Source: Candidatus Marinarcus aquaticus (GTDB lineage Bacteria; Campylobacterota; Campylobacteria; Campylobacterales; Arcobacteraceae). Taken from it: DNA of 64,000 nt. The notes beneath the pieces were generated by a model. That model was not told the origin of the DNA. It did not search any database and saw only the letters and a program-made list of their open reading frames with translations. Made by a program: the position numbers and the translations under genes. Every line of letters starts with the position of its first letter. Position 1 is the stretch's first letter. The stretch lies in the NCBI RefSeq assembly GCF_004116335.1, contig NZ_PDKN01000003.1, positions 62,001 to 126,000 on the forward strand. Reading direction: 5' to 3'. Shown piece by piece: positions 52,039-63,463 of this stretch.

Positions 52039-52590
52039 TTACATCAATCCTCTTTTAATCAATTCTTCTTCGTATAATCTTTGATAGATTAAGTCGTACT
52101 CTTCTGTTCCTGGTATCAATTTTCGTTTATAGTTTTTAATCTTTTTAAACACGGCATCATCTGCTAATTCAAACCCTTTGATAAACTCATCAATTGAAGC
52201 GAAAATCACATTTTTAACTTGGTTATCTGAAACCGTATAGTGAATAAAGTCCTCTTCCCATAAATAGTCTAAAATTTGGTGTGCAATATCAGAAAATCGA
52301 TCTTCACTGTTTAAAATAACACCGGCTTCATTGGCCATTCTTTTTTTAGCCATCCAAAAAAGTTGTCGGTAATCTGCGTTATAAAACTCTATATTATCCT
52401 CTTGTTGTTGCAGTACTTCATCTACTTTTTCGTCTAGATCCAACTCTCTTTCAATATCGGTATCCAGAATTCTTTCCACTTCTCGTGCAATGCTGTCTTT
52501 CTCTTTTCTGATTTCAACAAAAGGACAGTTCACTAAGTCTTTAGCAATTCTTCTTGATATATAAGGCGTGTGATGTAACTTCATTTTCAT
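52039..52590 (-). CDS. DUF507 family protein
   Basis: Soluble, strongly charged protein of 183 residues with the DUF507 pattern (YISRRIAKDLVNCPFVEI, then VKNVIFASIDEFIKGFE). The function is unknown. It is conserved beside purA and carA in this phylum. A second start at ATG 52584 would remove two residues. It is predicted helical throughout, with Glu/Asp-rich repeats in the first third. Confidence 0.82.
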   Translation of the reverse strand: MKMKLHHTPYISRRIAKDLVNCPFVEIRKEKDSIAREVERILDTDIERELDLDEKVDEVLQQQEDNIEFYNADYRQLFWMAKKRMANEAGVILNSEDRFSDIAHQILDYLWEEDFIHYTVSDNQVKNVIFASIDEFIKGFELADDAVFKKIKNYKRKLIPGTEEYDLIYQRLYEEELIKRGLM

Positions 52591-52594
52591 AGGC

Positions 52595-54692
<2,098 letters not shown>

Positions 54693-54694
54693 TC

Positions 54695-55801
54695 TTATCC
54701 TTTGAACATTGTTTGTGCAAATACTTTGTTTGCTGTACCATCAAATGGTCGAATGTTCAATTCATCAAGTACAAGTTCCACGGCATTCACTGCCCATGAA
54801 GCCTCATAATCTTCCACCAATCCCATGTGGTTGATTCTAAAAATCTTCCCTTTTAAGTGGTCTTGACCACCCGCGATGTTCACGTTGTACTTTGTTTTTA
54901 AAAGCTTTCGAATGTCGTTTGACGCTTCTGTGTACACAGTGGTCATTGCATCTGCTGGTACTGTTGGATAGATATCCATACCAATTGCTTTTAAAGCCTC
55001 TCTGGTTGCTTGCGCTCTTTGTGCTGTTTTTGCATAAAGGGCATCAAACCCACCATTCTCTTTGATGTGTTTTAAAATTGCTTTAAGACCAATAATCAAC
55101 GTTGTTGTTGCTGTATAGGCCGTAGTATTTTCTCGTTGTTTTTTAATCTCACTTGCAAGGTTCAAGTAATACCCTGCAGGTTTTTTATTGATCTTTTCAA
55201 CCGCAGCGTTGCTTAAACCAATCATTGCTAAACCGGGAGGAAGCATCAATGCTTTTTGACTTCCAGTAATGACTGCATCTAAGTTTGTGGTGTCAATTTT
55301 CTCAACCCCAATAGCAGTAATCCCATCTGCAATGATTGAGATGCTTGGGTTGATTTTCTTAACCTCAGCTGCAATTTGCTCAACTGGGTGTCGTAATCCT
55401 CCAGCACTTTCGCAAAGCTGAATAAAAATCGCATCAATATCACTGTCATTTTTAACGGCTTCAACAACAGCTTCAACACTCACTGGTGTATTCCACTCGT
55501 TTTTAATTTCCGTAAAATCAATGTTAAATGCTTGGGCAATTTTTCCAAATCGCTCACCAAATTTTCCAGAGTTTATCGTCAGTGCTTTTTTATGACAAAG
55601 GTTCGTAACACATGCTTCCATTGCCCCTGTTCCACTTGAAGCCAACATGACTGCTTCTGGCATATCAAAAATCTCTAAAAGTAACTCTCTAGTTTGTGCA
55701 AAAATATCTTCAAATTCAGGAGTTCTGTGGTGTATAGTTATATCCGCCATAGCTGTTCGTACAAATTCTGGTACAGGCGTTGGTCCTGGAGTTAATAACA
55801 T
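54695..55801 (-). CDS. Class-V PLP aminotransferase (serine/alanine-glyoxylate type)
   Basis: Protein of 368 residues. MLLTPGPTPVPEFVRTAMA and ASSGTGAMEACVTNL open the fold, and the PLP lysine is in VITGSQKALMLPPGLAMI. This subgroup includes serine-glyoxylate, alanine-glyoxylate and some phosphoserine-type aminotransferases. In this phylum it is commonly encoded by the purA-hisZ operon, where a role in serine or aspartate metabolism is likely. The amino donor cannot be told from sequence. TAAGGAAAAAAT precedes the ATG; the promoter must lie in 55802-55910. Confidence 0.8.
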   Translation of the reverse strand: MLLTPGPTPVPEFVRTAMADITIHHRTPEFEDIFAQTRELLLEIFDMPEAVMLASSGTGAMEACVTNLCHKKALTINSGKFGERFGKIAQAFNIDFTEIKNEWNTPVSVEAVVEAVKNDSDIDAIFIQLCESAGGLRHPVEQIAAEVKKINPSISIIADGITAIGVEKIDTTNLDAVITGSQKALMLPPGLAMIGLSNAAVEKINKKPAGYYLNLASEIKKQRENTTAYTATTTLIIGLKAILKHIKENGGFDALYAKTAQRAQATREALKAIGMDIYPTVPADAMTTVYTEASNDIRKLLKTKYNVNIAGGQDHLKGKIFRINHMGLVEDYEASWAVNAVELVLDELNIRPFDGTANKVFAQTMFKG

Positions 55802-55910
55802 ATATTTTTTCCTTATTCTATTTTAGTAAAACGGGATATTTTATCTAAATGTAGATTATGAAAAGGTTAAGTAAAAATTGAAAAGAAAATTTAGAAAAAA
55901 GAAGAAAGAG

Positions 55911-55934
55911 AACAGAGGCCAAGACGCCTCTGTT
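55911..55934 (-). terminator. Terminator of purM
   Basis: AACAGAGGC pairs with GCCTCTGTT over six bases, one base beyond the purM stop. On the minus strand the sequence after the stem is a pyrimidine-rich run (TCTCTTTCTTCTTTTTTC). Confidence 0.65.
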
Positions 55935-55935
55935 T

Positions 55936-56931
55936 TTAGATGTATTCTACACCTTTTGTACCTGTTGCAATTTCACCAATCACATACCCATCTGTGTTGG
56001 CTAAAACTGCATCTACATTTGAAGGATTGACGACTAAAATCATCCCTACTCCCATGTTAAATGTTCGATACATCTCTTCAAGTTCAACGTGTTGTCCCAT
56101 GAACTCAAAAATTGGTAATACTCGGATGGCATCTCGCTTAATCACTGCTTTTAAATCATCCGGTAAAACTCGTGGTAAATTCTCAGTAATACCTCCACCA
56201 GTGATGTGTGCTAAAGCGTTGATGTTCTCTTTGTTGGCTTTGAACTCTTTTACATAGATTCGTGTTGGTTCCAGTAACACATCTTTTAAAGGTTTACCTT
56301 GGAAATCATCTTCTAAAGACATTCCCAATTTCTCTAAAAGAAGTTTTCGTACCAAACTGAATCCATTTGAGTGAATTCCTGAACTTGGTAAGGCAATGAG
56401 TTGATCACCAGCAGCAATTCTTTCAATTCTGTTCAGCTCTGATTTTTCTGCAATTCCTACACAAAAACCTGCTAAGTCAAAATCACCCTCTTTGTACATT
56501 CCTGGCATCTCTGCAGTTTCTCCCCCAACAAGTGCGCACTCACTTTGAATACAACCTTGGGCAATTCCTTTTACCACATCGGTTGCTTCATCCACTTCCA
56601 ATTTCGCTGTTGCATAGTAGTCTAAGAAGAACAGTGGCTCTCCAAAGTTACATAACAAGTCGTTGGTACACATTGCCACTAAGTCAATCCCAACGGTGTC
56701 ATATTTTTTTGAATCAATGGCCAATTTAAGCTTTGTTCCTACTCCGTCTGTTCCTGATAAAATAACAGGTTCTTTGTACCCTTTTGGCAGTTCAAATGCA
56801 CCTGCAAATGAACCAATTCCACCAAGTACGCCTGGTATCATCGTTGATTTTACGTGAGGTTTAATGTTCTCTACAAACTGATTTCCTGCATCAATATCTA
56901 CGCCCGCGTCTTTATAGCTTACTGTTGCCAT
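55936..56931 (-). CDS. purM: Phosphoribosylformylglycinamidine cyclo-ligase
   Basis: AIR synthetase of 331 residues, step 5 of purine synthesis. Recognisable are [41 protein letters not shown] and [22 protein letters not shown] nine bases before the ATG is its ribosome-binding site. It is a single-gene unit. In Campylobacter, purM is beside coaE and dapF, as it is here in divergent orientation. Confidence 0.96.
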   Translation of the reverse strand: MATVSYKDAGVDIDAGNQFVENIKPHVKSTMIPGVLGGIGSFAGAFELPKGYKEPVILSGTDGVGTKLKLAIDSKKYDTVGIDLVAMCTNDLLCNFGEPLFFLDYYATAKLEVDEATDVVKGIAQGCIQSECALVGGETAEMPGMYKEGDFDLAGFCVGIAEKSELNRIERIAAGDQLIALPSSGIHSNGFSLVRKLLLEKLGMSLEDDFQGKPLKDVLLEPTRIYVKEFKANKENINALAHITGGGITENLPRVLPDDLKAVIKRDAIRVLPIFEFMGQHVELEEMYRTFNMGVGMILVVNPSNVDAVLANTDGYVIGEIATGTKGVEYI

Positions 56932-57073
56932 CTCTTACCTTTTATTGTGTTGCAAATATTCATACGCAGATTAAATTTACTTATAAATTTTTATCCTACT
57001 TGAATATTTTTATCTACTTTAAAATTTTTTCGGTATTATAACGAAAAATTTATAAAATATAAGGACGCTTAAG

Positions 57074-57628
57074 ATGTCAAGCATTGAAAATAAAAATTTC
57101 GATTTTAATGAAATGATGGTACATGTTCCACTGTGTACGCATGCTGACCCACAAAACGTGTTGATTGTAGGGAACGTAGATGAAGAGTTCAAAAAAGAGA
57201 TTTCAAAACACACCGTTCAACCAGAGTTTGGGGATGCGTCAATCATTACTTCAAAAGATGAAAAAAATATTGATGTCATTATCATCGCTTCAGATGAAAT
57301 GGATGCCACACTATTAGCAAATATTCAAAGAATTTTAAAAGACGATGGTCTGATTGCATTTAAAACAACCAGTTTTCACAAAGACGAAGCAAAATTAAAA
57401 GCAGACATTCAACTTGTAGCTGAGCACTTCTGGATTGCAATGCCATACAGATTTGGTCACGATACAGCGGTACTTGCTTCAAAAAAATATCACCCAACAG
57501 CAGATATTATTTTACAAAAATCTGATTTGTTAACAGACGTGAACTACTACTCAACTGAAGTACACCACGCTTCATTTGTCTTCCCTGCATTTATCCACAG
57601 AAAACTTACGGGAATTGCAAAAAGATAA
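57074..57628 (+). CDS. Spermidine-synthase-like protein lacking the glycine-rich cofactor loop
   Basis: Protein of 184 residues. The opening FNEMMVHVPLCTHADPQNVLIVG and the C-terminal FVFPAFIHRKL match spermidine synthases, but it lacks the usual N-terminal beta-barrel domain. The GGGDG-type SAM loop is replaced by VGNVDEEFKKE; the following DVIIIASDEMD only partly resembles the acidic catalytic loop. Family enzymes have about 260-290 residues. It probably binds something else or acts without aminopropyl transfer. It leads the coaE-dapF-purT cluster. Confidence 0.65.
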   Translation: MSSIENKNFDFNEMMVHVPLCTHADPQNVLIVGNVDEEFKKEISKHTVQPEFGDASIITSKDEKNIDVIIIASDEMDATLLANIQRILKDDGLIAFKTTSFHKDEAKLKADIQLVAEHFWIAMPYRFGHDTAVLASKKYHPTADIILQKSDLLTDVNYYSTEVHHASFVFPAFIHRKLTGIAKR

Positions 57629-57646
57629 TTTATATCTTAACTGTAG

Positions 57647-57652
57647 TATAAT
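57647..57652 (+). promoter_or_regulatory. -10 box (TATAAT) five bases before the coaE ATG
   Basis: The perfect TATAAT hexamer ends at 57652 and the ATG begins at 57658. No ribosome-binding site is present. The coaE transcript should be leaderless. Confidence 0.55.
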
Positions 57653-57657
57653 TGCGT

Positions 57658-58248
57658 ATGAATAACGAAACATTTAAACACGCAATTGCACTCACAGGAG
57701 GAATTGCTACGGGAAAAAGCACCGTATGCAGCCTCCTGAAACTGCACGGTTTTTTAACCATCGATGCCGATAAAATTGCCCATAAATTGCTGGATCAACA
57801 CAGTTCTACCATTGCTTCAATGTTTGGAGAGCAGTATGTTGAAAATGGAAAAGTATTACGAAAAGAGTTAGGAAAAATCATCTTCTCCAATGAAGAAGAG
57901 AAACTCAAGCTGGAAGCCTTTATTCACCCTTTGATTAAAGAAGAGATTGAAAAAGAGGCGGTTGTTTTTGAAAAAGCGGGGAAACCTTACTTTGTAGATA
58001 TTCCTCTGTTTTTTGAAAAGATGCATTACCCTATTCCTAAAAGTGTGGTGGTTTATACCCCTAAAGATTTACAAGTAAAGCGACTGATGAAACGAGATAA
58101 CATCTCACAAGAGGAAGCTTTACTTAAAATCAGTAACCAAATGGACATCGAAAAGAAAAAAGAGTTGGCCGATTTGGTCATTGACAATTCAAGCTCATTG
58201 GTGCATCTGCAAGATGAAGTTGAACGAATAAAAGGAGAGTTGGTATGA
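57658..58248 (+). CDS. coaE: Dephospho-CoA kinase
   Basis: Enzyme of 196 residues for the last step of coenzyme A synthesis. The P-loop is ALTGGIATGKSTVCSLL, and other features are IDADKIAHKLL (Asp of the active site), FIHPLIKEEIE and VVVYTPKDLQVKRLMKRD (the lid/Arg region). I chose ATG 57658; the TTG at 57652 would lie inside the -10 box. The stop overlaps the start of dapF (ATGA). Confidence 0.92.
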   Translation: MNNETFKHAIALTGGIATGKSTVCSLLKLHGFLTIDADKIAHKLLDQHSSTIASMFGEQYVENGKVLRKELGKIIFSNEEEKLKLEAFIHPLIKEEIEKEAVVFEKAGKPYFVDIPLFFEKMHYPIPKSVVVYTPKDLQVKRLMKRDNISQEEALLKISNQMDIEKKKELADLVIDNSSSLVHLQDEVERIKGELV

Positions 58249-58982
58249 CCTATACCAAATACAGTGCCAGTGGAAATGACTTTGTGATTTTCCATACATT
58301 TAAAAACCAAGATTATTCACAAGAGGCTATCCGTCTTTGTAACCGTACTGAAGGTATTGGAGCAGATGGATTGATTGTACTTGTTCCCAATACAACATAT
58401 GATTTTGAATGGCTCTTTTACAACAGCGATGGAAGCACCGCTTCAATGTGTGGAAATGGTACACGAGCGTGTGCGCACTATGCAGTTACGAATGGATTGG
58501 CCAGTGAAAACCTGACTTTTTTAACAGGGGCTGGAGCCATCTCATGCCAAATCAATGGAAATATTGTTGAGACACAAATGACAAAACCAAAAGTGATTAA
58601 AGAGCCTTTTGAAGAAGAAGGCTTAACGTGGTATCTTATTGATACGGGCGTTCCACACTTGGTCACCCTCGTAGAAGATTTAAATGTATACGACAAAATG
58701 CTTTCACGAAGAATGAGAGAGAAACACAATGCCAACGTGAACTACGCCAAAGTAGAAAACGGAAAAGTCTATGTACGAACCTATGAGCGTGGCGTAGAAG
58801 ACGAGACGCTGGCATGCGGTACAGGAATGGTGGCATGCTTTTTAAGAGCTTTACAATTAAACTTGGTTGAATCTGTCGCCAAAGTCTATCCAAAAAGCCA
58901 AGAAGAGTTGACACTCACAAAAGATGGAGAGACCCTTTTATTTAAAGGGGCGGTTAAGAATCTGTTCACAACAACACTATAA
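58245..58982 (+). CDS. dapF: Diaminopimelate epimerase
   Basis: Enzyme of 245 residues that interconverts L,L- and meso-diaminopimelate for peptidoglycan and lysine. The two catalytic cysteines are in [15 protein letters not shown] and [15 protein letters not shown]. Also seen are [14 protein letters not shown] and [12 protein letters not shown]. It is translationally coupled to coaE, and purT follows after 20 bases, so the three are probably one operon. Confidence 0.95.
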   Translation: MTYTKYSASGNDFVIFHTFKNQDYSQEAIRLCNRTEGIGADGLIVLVPNTTYDFEWLFYNSDGSTASMCGNGTRACAHYAVTNGLASENLTFLTGAGAISCQINGNIVETQMTKPKVIKEPFEEEGLTWYLIDTGVPHLVTLVEDLNVYDKMLSRRMREKHNANVNYAKVENGKVYVRTYERGVEDETLACGTGMVACFLRALQLNLVESVAKVYPKSQEELTLTKDGETLLFKGAVKNLFTTTL

Positions 58983-59002
58983 AATTACAACAAAGGGAAA
59001 CA

Positions 59003-60172
59003 ATGGAATTTAGCGCACCGTTAAAATCTGATTCAATTAAAATCATGCTTCTAGGAAGCGGAGAGTTAGGAAAAGAAGTGATCATCGAAGCTCAACGTTT
59101 GGGTATAGAAACCATCGCCGTAGACAGCTACAACAATGCACCAGCTCAATTGGTTGCCAACAGAGCCTACACAATTAATATGAAAAACAAAAATGAGATT
59201 TTAGATGTGATTCGAAGAGAGAAACCAGATTACATCCTGCCTGAAGTAGAAGCGATTAATATTGAAGCACTTTTTGAAGCTGAAAACGAAGGCTTTCATG
59301 TCATTCCAAATGCGGATGCCGTGAACAAAACAATGAACCGAAAAAACATTCGACAGTTTGCAGCTGAAGAGTTAAAGGTAAAAACGGGACGATATGAGTT
59401 TGTTTCTACGTTTGAAGGCTTAGAAAAAGCAGCAGCAAACATGGGATTCCCTTGTGTGATTAAACCTGTGATGAGCTCTTCTGGTCATGGTCAAAGTGTG
59501 GCTAAAAAAGCGGAAGATTTACCTTTTTCTTGGGAGATGGCAAAAGAGGCACGTGGCGATGCAAGCGAGTTAATCGTTGAAGAGTTCATCAAGTTTGATT
59601 ATGAAATCACGATGTTAACTGTAAGAAACGAAAAACAAACCGTATTTTGTGAACCCATTGGTCACATCCAACAAGATGGTGACTATATCTTCTCATGGCA
59701 ACCAATGAATATGAGTGAAAGTGCAAAGAAAAAAGCACAAGATATTGCAAAGACTGTTACTGATGGTTTAGGTGGTCGAGGTATTTTTGGTGTTGAAATG
59801 TTTGTTCAAGGGGATGAAGTATTCTTCAGTGAAGTAAGTCCACGACCACACGACACTGGAATGGTTACCATGATGACACAATCTCAAAGTGAGTTTGCAC
59901 TGCATGTTCGAGCCGTACTTGGATTGCCTTTAGACTTCTTTGATTATGGTGCGGGAGCAAGTGCTGCATATAAAGCAAAAGAGGACACCTTTAATCCAGT
60001 GGTATGTGTAGAAGATGCTGCTTTTACAAAAGAGTCGTATGTGCGAGTATTTGGAAAACCACAAAGTCATGTGGGACGAAGAATGGCTGTGGCTTTAACG
60101 TTTGATAAACAAAGCAGTGAGGCTGCTTTAGAGAAAGCAAAAGCCATTATTAAAAATATCAGTGATAAATAA
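59003..60172 (+). CDS. purT: Formate-dependent GAR transformylase PurT
   Basis: ATP-grasp enzyme of 389 residues that formylates glycinamide ribotide using formate and ATP, an alternative to PurN. Visible are [50 protein letters not shown] (ATP-grasp lysine) and [27 protein letters not shown] precedes the ATG. It links the cluster with purM and purA. Confidence 0.95.
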   Translation: MEFSAPLKSDSIKIMLLGSGELGKEVIIEAQRLGIETIAVDSYNNAPAQLVANRAYTINMKNKNEILDVIRREKPDYILPEVEAINIEALFEAENEGFHVIPNADAVNKTMNRKNIRQFAAEELKVKTGRYEFVSTFEGLEKAAANMGFPCVIKPVMSSSGHGQSVAKKAEDLPFSWEMAKEARGDASELIVEEFIKFDYEITMLTVRNEKQTVFCEPIGHIQQDGDYIFSWQPMNMSESAKKKAQDIAKTVTDGLGGRGIFGVEMFVQGDEVFFSEVSPRPHDTGMVTMMTQSQSEFALHVRAVLGLPLDFFDYGAGASAAYKAKEDTFNPVVCVEDAAFTKESYVRVFGKPQSHVGRRMAVALTFDKQSSEAALEKAKAIIKNISDK

Positions 60173-60202
60173 ATACTAAAGATAGATTAACTTTATTTGT
60201 CA

Positions 60203-60208
60203 TATAAT
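60203..60208 (+). promoter_or_regulatory. -10 box of the LPP20-like lipoprotein gene
   Basis: TATAAT lies 32 bases before the ATG at 60241, and a GAGGAG ribosome-binding site sits between them. Confidence 0.5.
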
Positions 60209-60240
60209 GTGTGACATTTAATGAATACGAGGAGTTTTTG

Positions 60241-60828
60241 ATGAAAAAAGTTTTACTGACTGCATCTGCAGCAATGGTAGCAGCTTCGATTTTATTTACA
60301 GGTTGTTCTTCTAAAACAGAAACCATCCAAGAAGATATGACCTATGTTGACCCAGAATTTCAAGGTGCACCCAAATGGGTGATGGTACCTCAAGTCAGTG
60401 GGTTCATTGCAGAAGTAGGAAGTGCACCAAATAATGCTGCTAATGATAAAAGCTTCCAAAGAGCAGAAGCGATGGCAGATGCACGAGATAACTTGGCTCG
60501 TCAAATCTCTACAAAAGTAGGAAACATGTTCAAATCGTTTAAGGCATCAACGGGTTCAGGTGCAGATGCTACTTTTGATAAAGCAACTGAGAGTGTCTCT
60601 AAACAAGTAGCCTCTGAGACACTTAAAGGTACGGTTGTAAAAGATACATGGATCAGCAGAACAGGAAACTTATATGTTCTAATGGCGATTGATACAACTG
60701 CTGTGATTGATTCAGCTGAGAATAAAATCAAAACCTCGTTTAAAAACGACAATGCTTTATATCAAAAATTTCTTGCCGAAAAAGCGCAAGGTGAACTTGC
60801 AACTGAGTTAGAAAAACTCAATCAATAA
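60241..60828 (+). CDS. LPP20-family lipoprotein
   Basis: Protein of 195 residues. It begins MKKVLLTASAAMVAASILF with the lipobox FTGC (lipidated Cys about residue 22). The mature LPP20/FlgP-like domain starts at APKWVMVPQVSGFIAEVGSA and includes FQRAEAMADARDNLARQIS. Members lie in the outer membrane and several help build the flagellar basal disk. ATG 60241 is chosen over 60211, which would add ten polar residues ahead of the signal peptide. It is followed by a clear terminator. Confidence 0.8.
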   Translation: MKKVLLTASAAMVAASILFTGCSSKTETIQEDMTYVDPEFQGAPKWVMVPQVSGFIAEVGSAPNNAANDKSFQRAEAMADARDNLARQISTKVGNMFKSFKASTGSGADATFDKATESVSKQVASETLKGTVVKDTWISRTGNLYVLMAIDTTAVIDSAENKIKTSFKNDNALYQKFLAEKAQGELATELEKLNQ

Positions 60829-60831
60829 ATT

Positions 60832-60857
60832 AAAGCAGTCTTTGGACTGCTTTTCTC
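60832..60857 (+). terminator. Rho-independent terminator after the LPP20-like gene
   Basis: AAAGCAGTC (60832-60840) pairs with GACTGCTTT (60845-60853) over TTTG and is followed by T-rich sequence. It lies before the transglycosylase gene. Confidence 0.75.
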
Positions 60858-60870
60858 ATAGGTGTCCACT

Positions 60871-62019
60871 ATGAAAAAATCGTACTTCCTTTTACTTCTG
60901 CCTCTGATATTTTTACAATCCAATGATTTTCAACAATTTATACAACAACAAAAAAGCTCGTTTGAACGTTATAAACAGACGCAAACAACTGATTTTGAAA
61001 CTTATAAAAAAGCCTATGAAGAGGGTTTAAAAGAGTATAAAAACGATATCTTACAACAATGGCCCCAAGCAGAGCTCTCCACCGCACACAAATGGGTACA
61101 GTATGATAAAAATTATGCAACTAAAAAGAGCGTTGATTTTCAAAATAAGACCATCAAACTTGAAGTCATTGCCAACAATGAACAAGAGGCTCGTGAAAAA
61201 CTTGTTGAGAGTTTCAATGATTTATTAAAAGATGATGTACAACGTGCTTATAGCAATGACCAATTGGAACAAAAAGTTCAAGCAAAACTGCCAAAAACTG
61301 TTTTGACTCCTACAATAAAAACCAAACAAAAAATCGTGGCAGATGTCATTGAGAAAAAAGAGCAAGAAGCGTATGTGGAAGTAATCAAAAAAGAGCCTTT
61401 AGTTAAAAAAATCTATAAAGAGAACACCATCTATACTGCTAATTTAAAACTTCCAAGTACCGCTTTACTTAAAAAAGCACGCCTTTATACCCATGATGTA
61501 AAAGAGTATGCACAAAAAAACAGCGTCAACGAAGAGCTGATTTTTGCGGTTATTCACTCTGAGAGCTCCTTTAATCCCATGGCGCGTTCTCATATACCTG
61601 CGTATGGTTTAATGCAAATTGTGCCTAAAAGTGCAGGTCTGGATGTCTATAACTTTTTATATAAAGAGAAAAAGATACTCAGCTCTACGTATTTATATGA
61701 TCCCAGCAATAACATTAAAATAGGTTCCACCTATTTGCACATGCTCTATTTTAACTATCTTCGACACATCAAAGATGAGACCAGCAGGCTTTACTGCTCT
61801 ATTGCAGCATATAACACGGGTGCAGGAAATGTGGCACGCAGTTTTATTGGTACGATCAATATCAAAGAAGCAAGTAAGAAAATCAATCAAATGAGTGCTC
61901 AAGAGGTGTATAAACACCTTATGAGAAACCTGCCTTATAATGAGACACGTAAATATCTGCAAAGAGTCAATGAGCGACGATATGTCTACTTAAAACTGCT
62001 CAATGAAGAGCAACTGTAA
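60871..62019 (+). CDS. MltC-like membrane-bound lytic transglycosylase
   Basis: Protein of 382 residues. It has a hydrophobic start (MKKSYFLLLLPLIFLQSNDF, no clear lipobox Cys), an N-terminal Lys/Gln-rich domain (about 15-150) like that of E. coli MltC, and a C-terminal SLT goose-lysozyme-type domain (about 215-380) with catalytic Glu in VIHSESSFNPMAR, the GLMQIVP motif and CSIAAYNTGAGNVARSF. It cuts peptidoglycan glycan strands. ATG 60871 is chosen because AGGTG lies seven bases upstream; GTG 60862 is possible. It shares a reading frame with the following Aat-like gene, which opens just after its stop. Confidence 0.83.
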   Translation: MKKSYFLLLLPLIFLQSNDFQQFIQQQKSSFERYKQTQTTDFETYKKAYEEGLKEYKNDILQQWPQAELSTAHKWVQYDKNYATKKSVDFQNKTIKLEVIANNEQEAREKLVESFNDLLKDDVQRAYSNDQLEQKVQAKLPKTVLTPTIKTKQKIVADVIEKKEQEAYVEVIKKEPLVKKIYKENTIYTANLKLPSTALLKKARLYTHDVKEYAQKNSVNEELIFAVIHSESSFNPMARSHIPAYGLMQIVPKSAGLDVYNFLYKEKKILSSTYLYDPSNNIKIGSTYLHMLYFNYLRHIKDETSRLYCSIAAYNTGAGNVARSFIGTINIKEASKKINQMSAQEVYKHLMRNLPYNETRKYLQRVNERRYVYLKLLNEEQL

Positions 62020-62028
62020 GGAGTTGAC

Positions 62029-62721
62029 ATCTATTTAATTGATGAAAAAGCACTGCACGATAAAGCCATACTTCATGAGTTTATCTACCCAAATAAGTAT
62101 GAGAATTACTACGTTGCTTATGACTGTTCTGCTTCTTTTTATGTAGAATTGGCACGTGCAGGTTTTGTTTGTACGGCTGCAGTTGACTCACAGAACAAAG
62201 AGGTGCTGCTCCCTGAAATGCAGTTTGAGTATGCTTTGCTTGATTTTAAGGAGTTACACGTCTCAAAAAAGGTGCAAAGTTTACTTGATAAACACACCTT
62301 TACTCTTGTCAAAAATGAGCGTTTTGAAGAGGTCATACAGCAAATAAATGGTTACCACAAAGACTCATGGCTTCTGCCTCAATACACACAAATATTAAAA
62401 ACCCTTTTTAAAACACCTTCACGCGACTTTGAACTGTGTTCTTTTGAACTGATTGAGAAAAAAAGCAATCAACTCATTGCCGGGGAGTTGGGCTATTGTA
62501 TCGGAAAAACGTATACCAGTTTGACCGGTTTTTTTAAAAAAGAAGCCCAATACAACAACTGTGGGAAATTGCAATTGGTGATGCTTGCACACTATTTAGA
62601 ACAACACGATTTTGATTTATGGAATTTAGGACATGCCTGTATGTCATATAAGATCGATTTAGGGGCAAAAGTGTATCAAAGAGAGGCTTTTTTAAAACGT
62701 TGGTTTAAGGCAATTATTTAA
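62029..62721 (+). CDS. Diverged leucyl/phenylalanyl-tRNA-protein transferase-like protein (Aat fold), apparent AUC start
   Basis: Protein of about 231 residues. The frame is open from the mltC-like stop and is coding-like from IYLIDEKALHDKAILHEFI onward, but no ATG, GTG or TTG occurs in frame before TTG 62149. The only site with good spacing from the strong AAGGAG (62018-62023) is ATC 62029, which would yield YLIDEKAL after the first residue. The C-terminal part is Aat-like: GELGYCIGKTYTSLTGFF, then LQLVMLAHYLEQHDFDLWNL, then MSYKIDLGAKVYQREAFLKR. It may transfer amino acids to N-termini of target proteins, or another GNAT-type reaction. The start needs checking. Confidence 0.6.
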   Translation: MYLIDEKALHDKAILHEFIYPNKYENYYVAYDCSASFYVELARAGFVCTAAVDSQNKEVLLPEMQFEYALLDFKELHVSKKVQSLLDKHTFTLVKNERFEEVIQQINGYHKDSWLLPQYTQILKTLFKTPSRDFELCSFELIEKKSNQLIAGELGYCIGKTYTSLTGFFKKEAQYNNCGKLQLVMLAHYLEQHDFDLWNLGHACMSYKIDLGAKVYQREAFLKRWFKAII

Positions 62722-62757
62722 ACATAAAGGCACAATAAAAGAGTTATTGGAAATGAA

Positions 62758-62783
62758 ACAAATAGGAGTGGTTACTCCCATTT
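62758..62783 (-). terminator. Hairpin overlapping the end of the LOG-family gene
   Basis: CAAAT-AGGAGT pairs with ACTCC-CATTTG over a four-base loop; the stem includes the TAA of the gene. It lies between two convergent genes. Confidence 0.5.
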
Positions 62784-63332
62784 GCTTTTTATAGGTTGAA
62801 ATGCTTGAAGACCATCAATTAATATTTTGGGATTCTCACTGACAATAATCATATCCACAAAACGTTTTTTCATAAAACCGTTATCCACGCATGCATATAA
62901 AAACTCCATGAGTTTATCGTAATAGCCATTGATATTATAAAAAGCACACGGTTTGTTGTGTTTTCCCAGTTGTAGTTCACTTAACACTTCAAAAATCTCA
63001 TCAAAAGTACCGTATCCTCCTGGCAAAGCGATAAAAGCATCTGCAAGTTCTTCCATCTTATTTTTTCGTTCACTCATGCTTTGTACACGATGGGTATGTG
63101 TGATGGCTCTGTTTTCAATCTCTTTTTCAATCAAACTGTAAGGTATCACCCCAGTTACACTCACACCTAAACGTAGGGCTTCATTTGAAATAATGCCCAT
63201 AAGACCTTGTGATGAACCGCCATAAACGATGCTCATTGAACGTTGAGCAATCTCGTTGGCCAGTTGTTTTGTGGCATTTGAAAAATTTTCATGATCTCCT
63301 AAAGATGAACCACAATAAATAGCAATATTCAT
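62772..63332 (-). CDS. LOG-family protein (TIGR00730 Rossmann fold)
   Basis: Protein of 186 residues. The nucleotide-binding motifs are IAIYCGSSLGDH, VYGGSSQGLMGIISN and the family signature ALPGGYGTFDEIFEVLS. LOG proteins hydrolyse nucleotide 5'-monophosphates (in plants cytokinin ribotides) and the bacterial members are likely AMP/nucleotide phosphoribohydrolases, with uncertain physiological substrates. AGGAGG lies before the ATG at 63332. Confidence 0.88.
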   Translation of the reverse strand: MNIAIYCGSSLGDHENFSNATKQLANEIAQRSMSIVYGGSSQGLMGIISNEALRLGVSVTGVIPYSLIEKEIENRAITHTHRVQSMSERKNKMEELADAFIALPGGYGTFDEIFEVLSELQLGKHNKPCAFYNINGYYDKLMEFLYACVDNGFMKKRFVDMIIVSENPKILIDGLQAFQPIKSKWE

Positions 63333-63427
63333 TTAAACCTCCTGTAGTGATGTGAGCAATATAGCATATTTCAACTTGTTTTGAGATGTATTAAATCAAG
63401 AGTTTTATCATCTGTATTGAAACATGC

Positions 63428-63433
63428 TATAAT
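63428..63433 (+). promoter_or_regulatory. Extended -10 promoter of the PAS protein gene
   Basis: TATAAT preceded by TGC, an extended -10 box, lies about 30 bases before the ATG at 63464. AAAAGAGG serves as ribosome-binding site in the leader. Confidence 0.55.
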
Positions 63434-63463
63434 AAAATAAGATATTTAAAAAGAGGCTTTATA

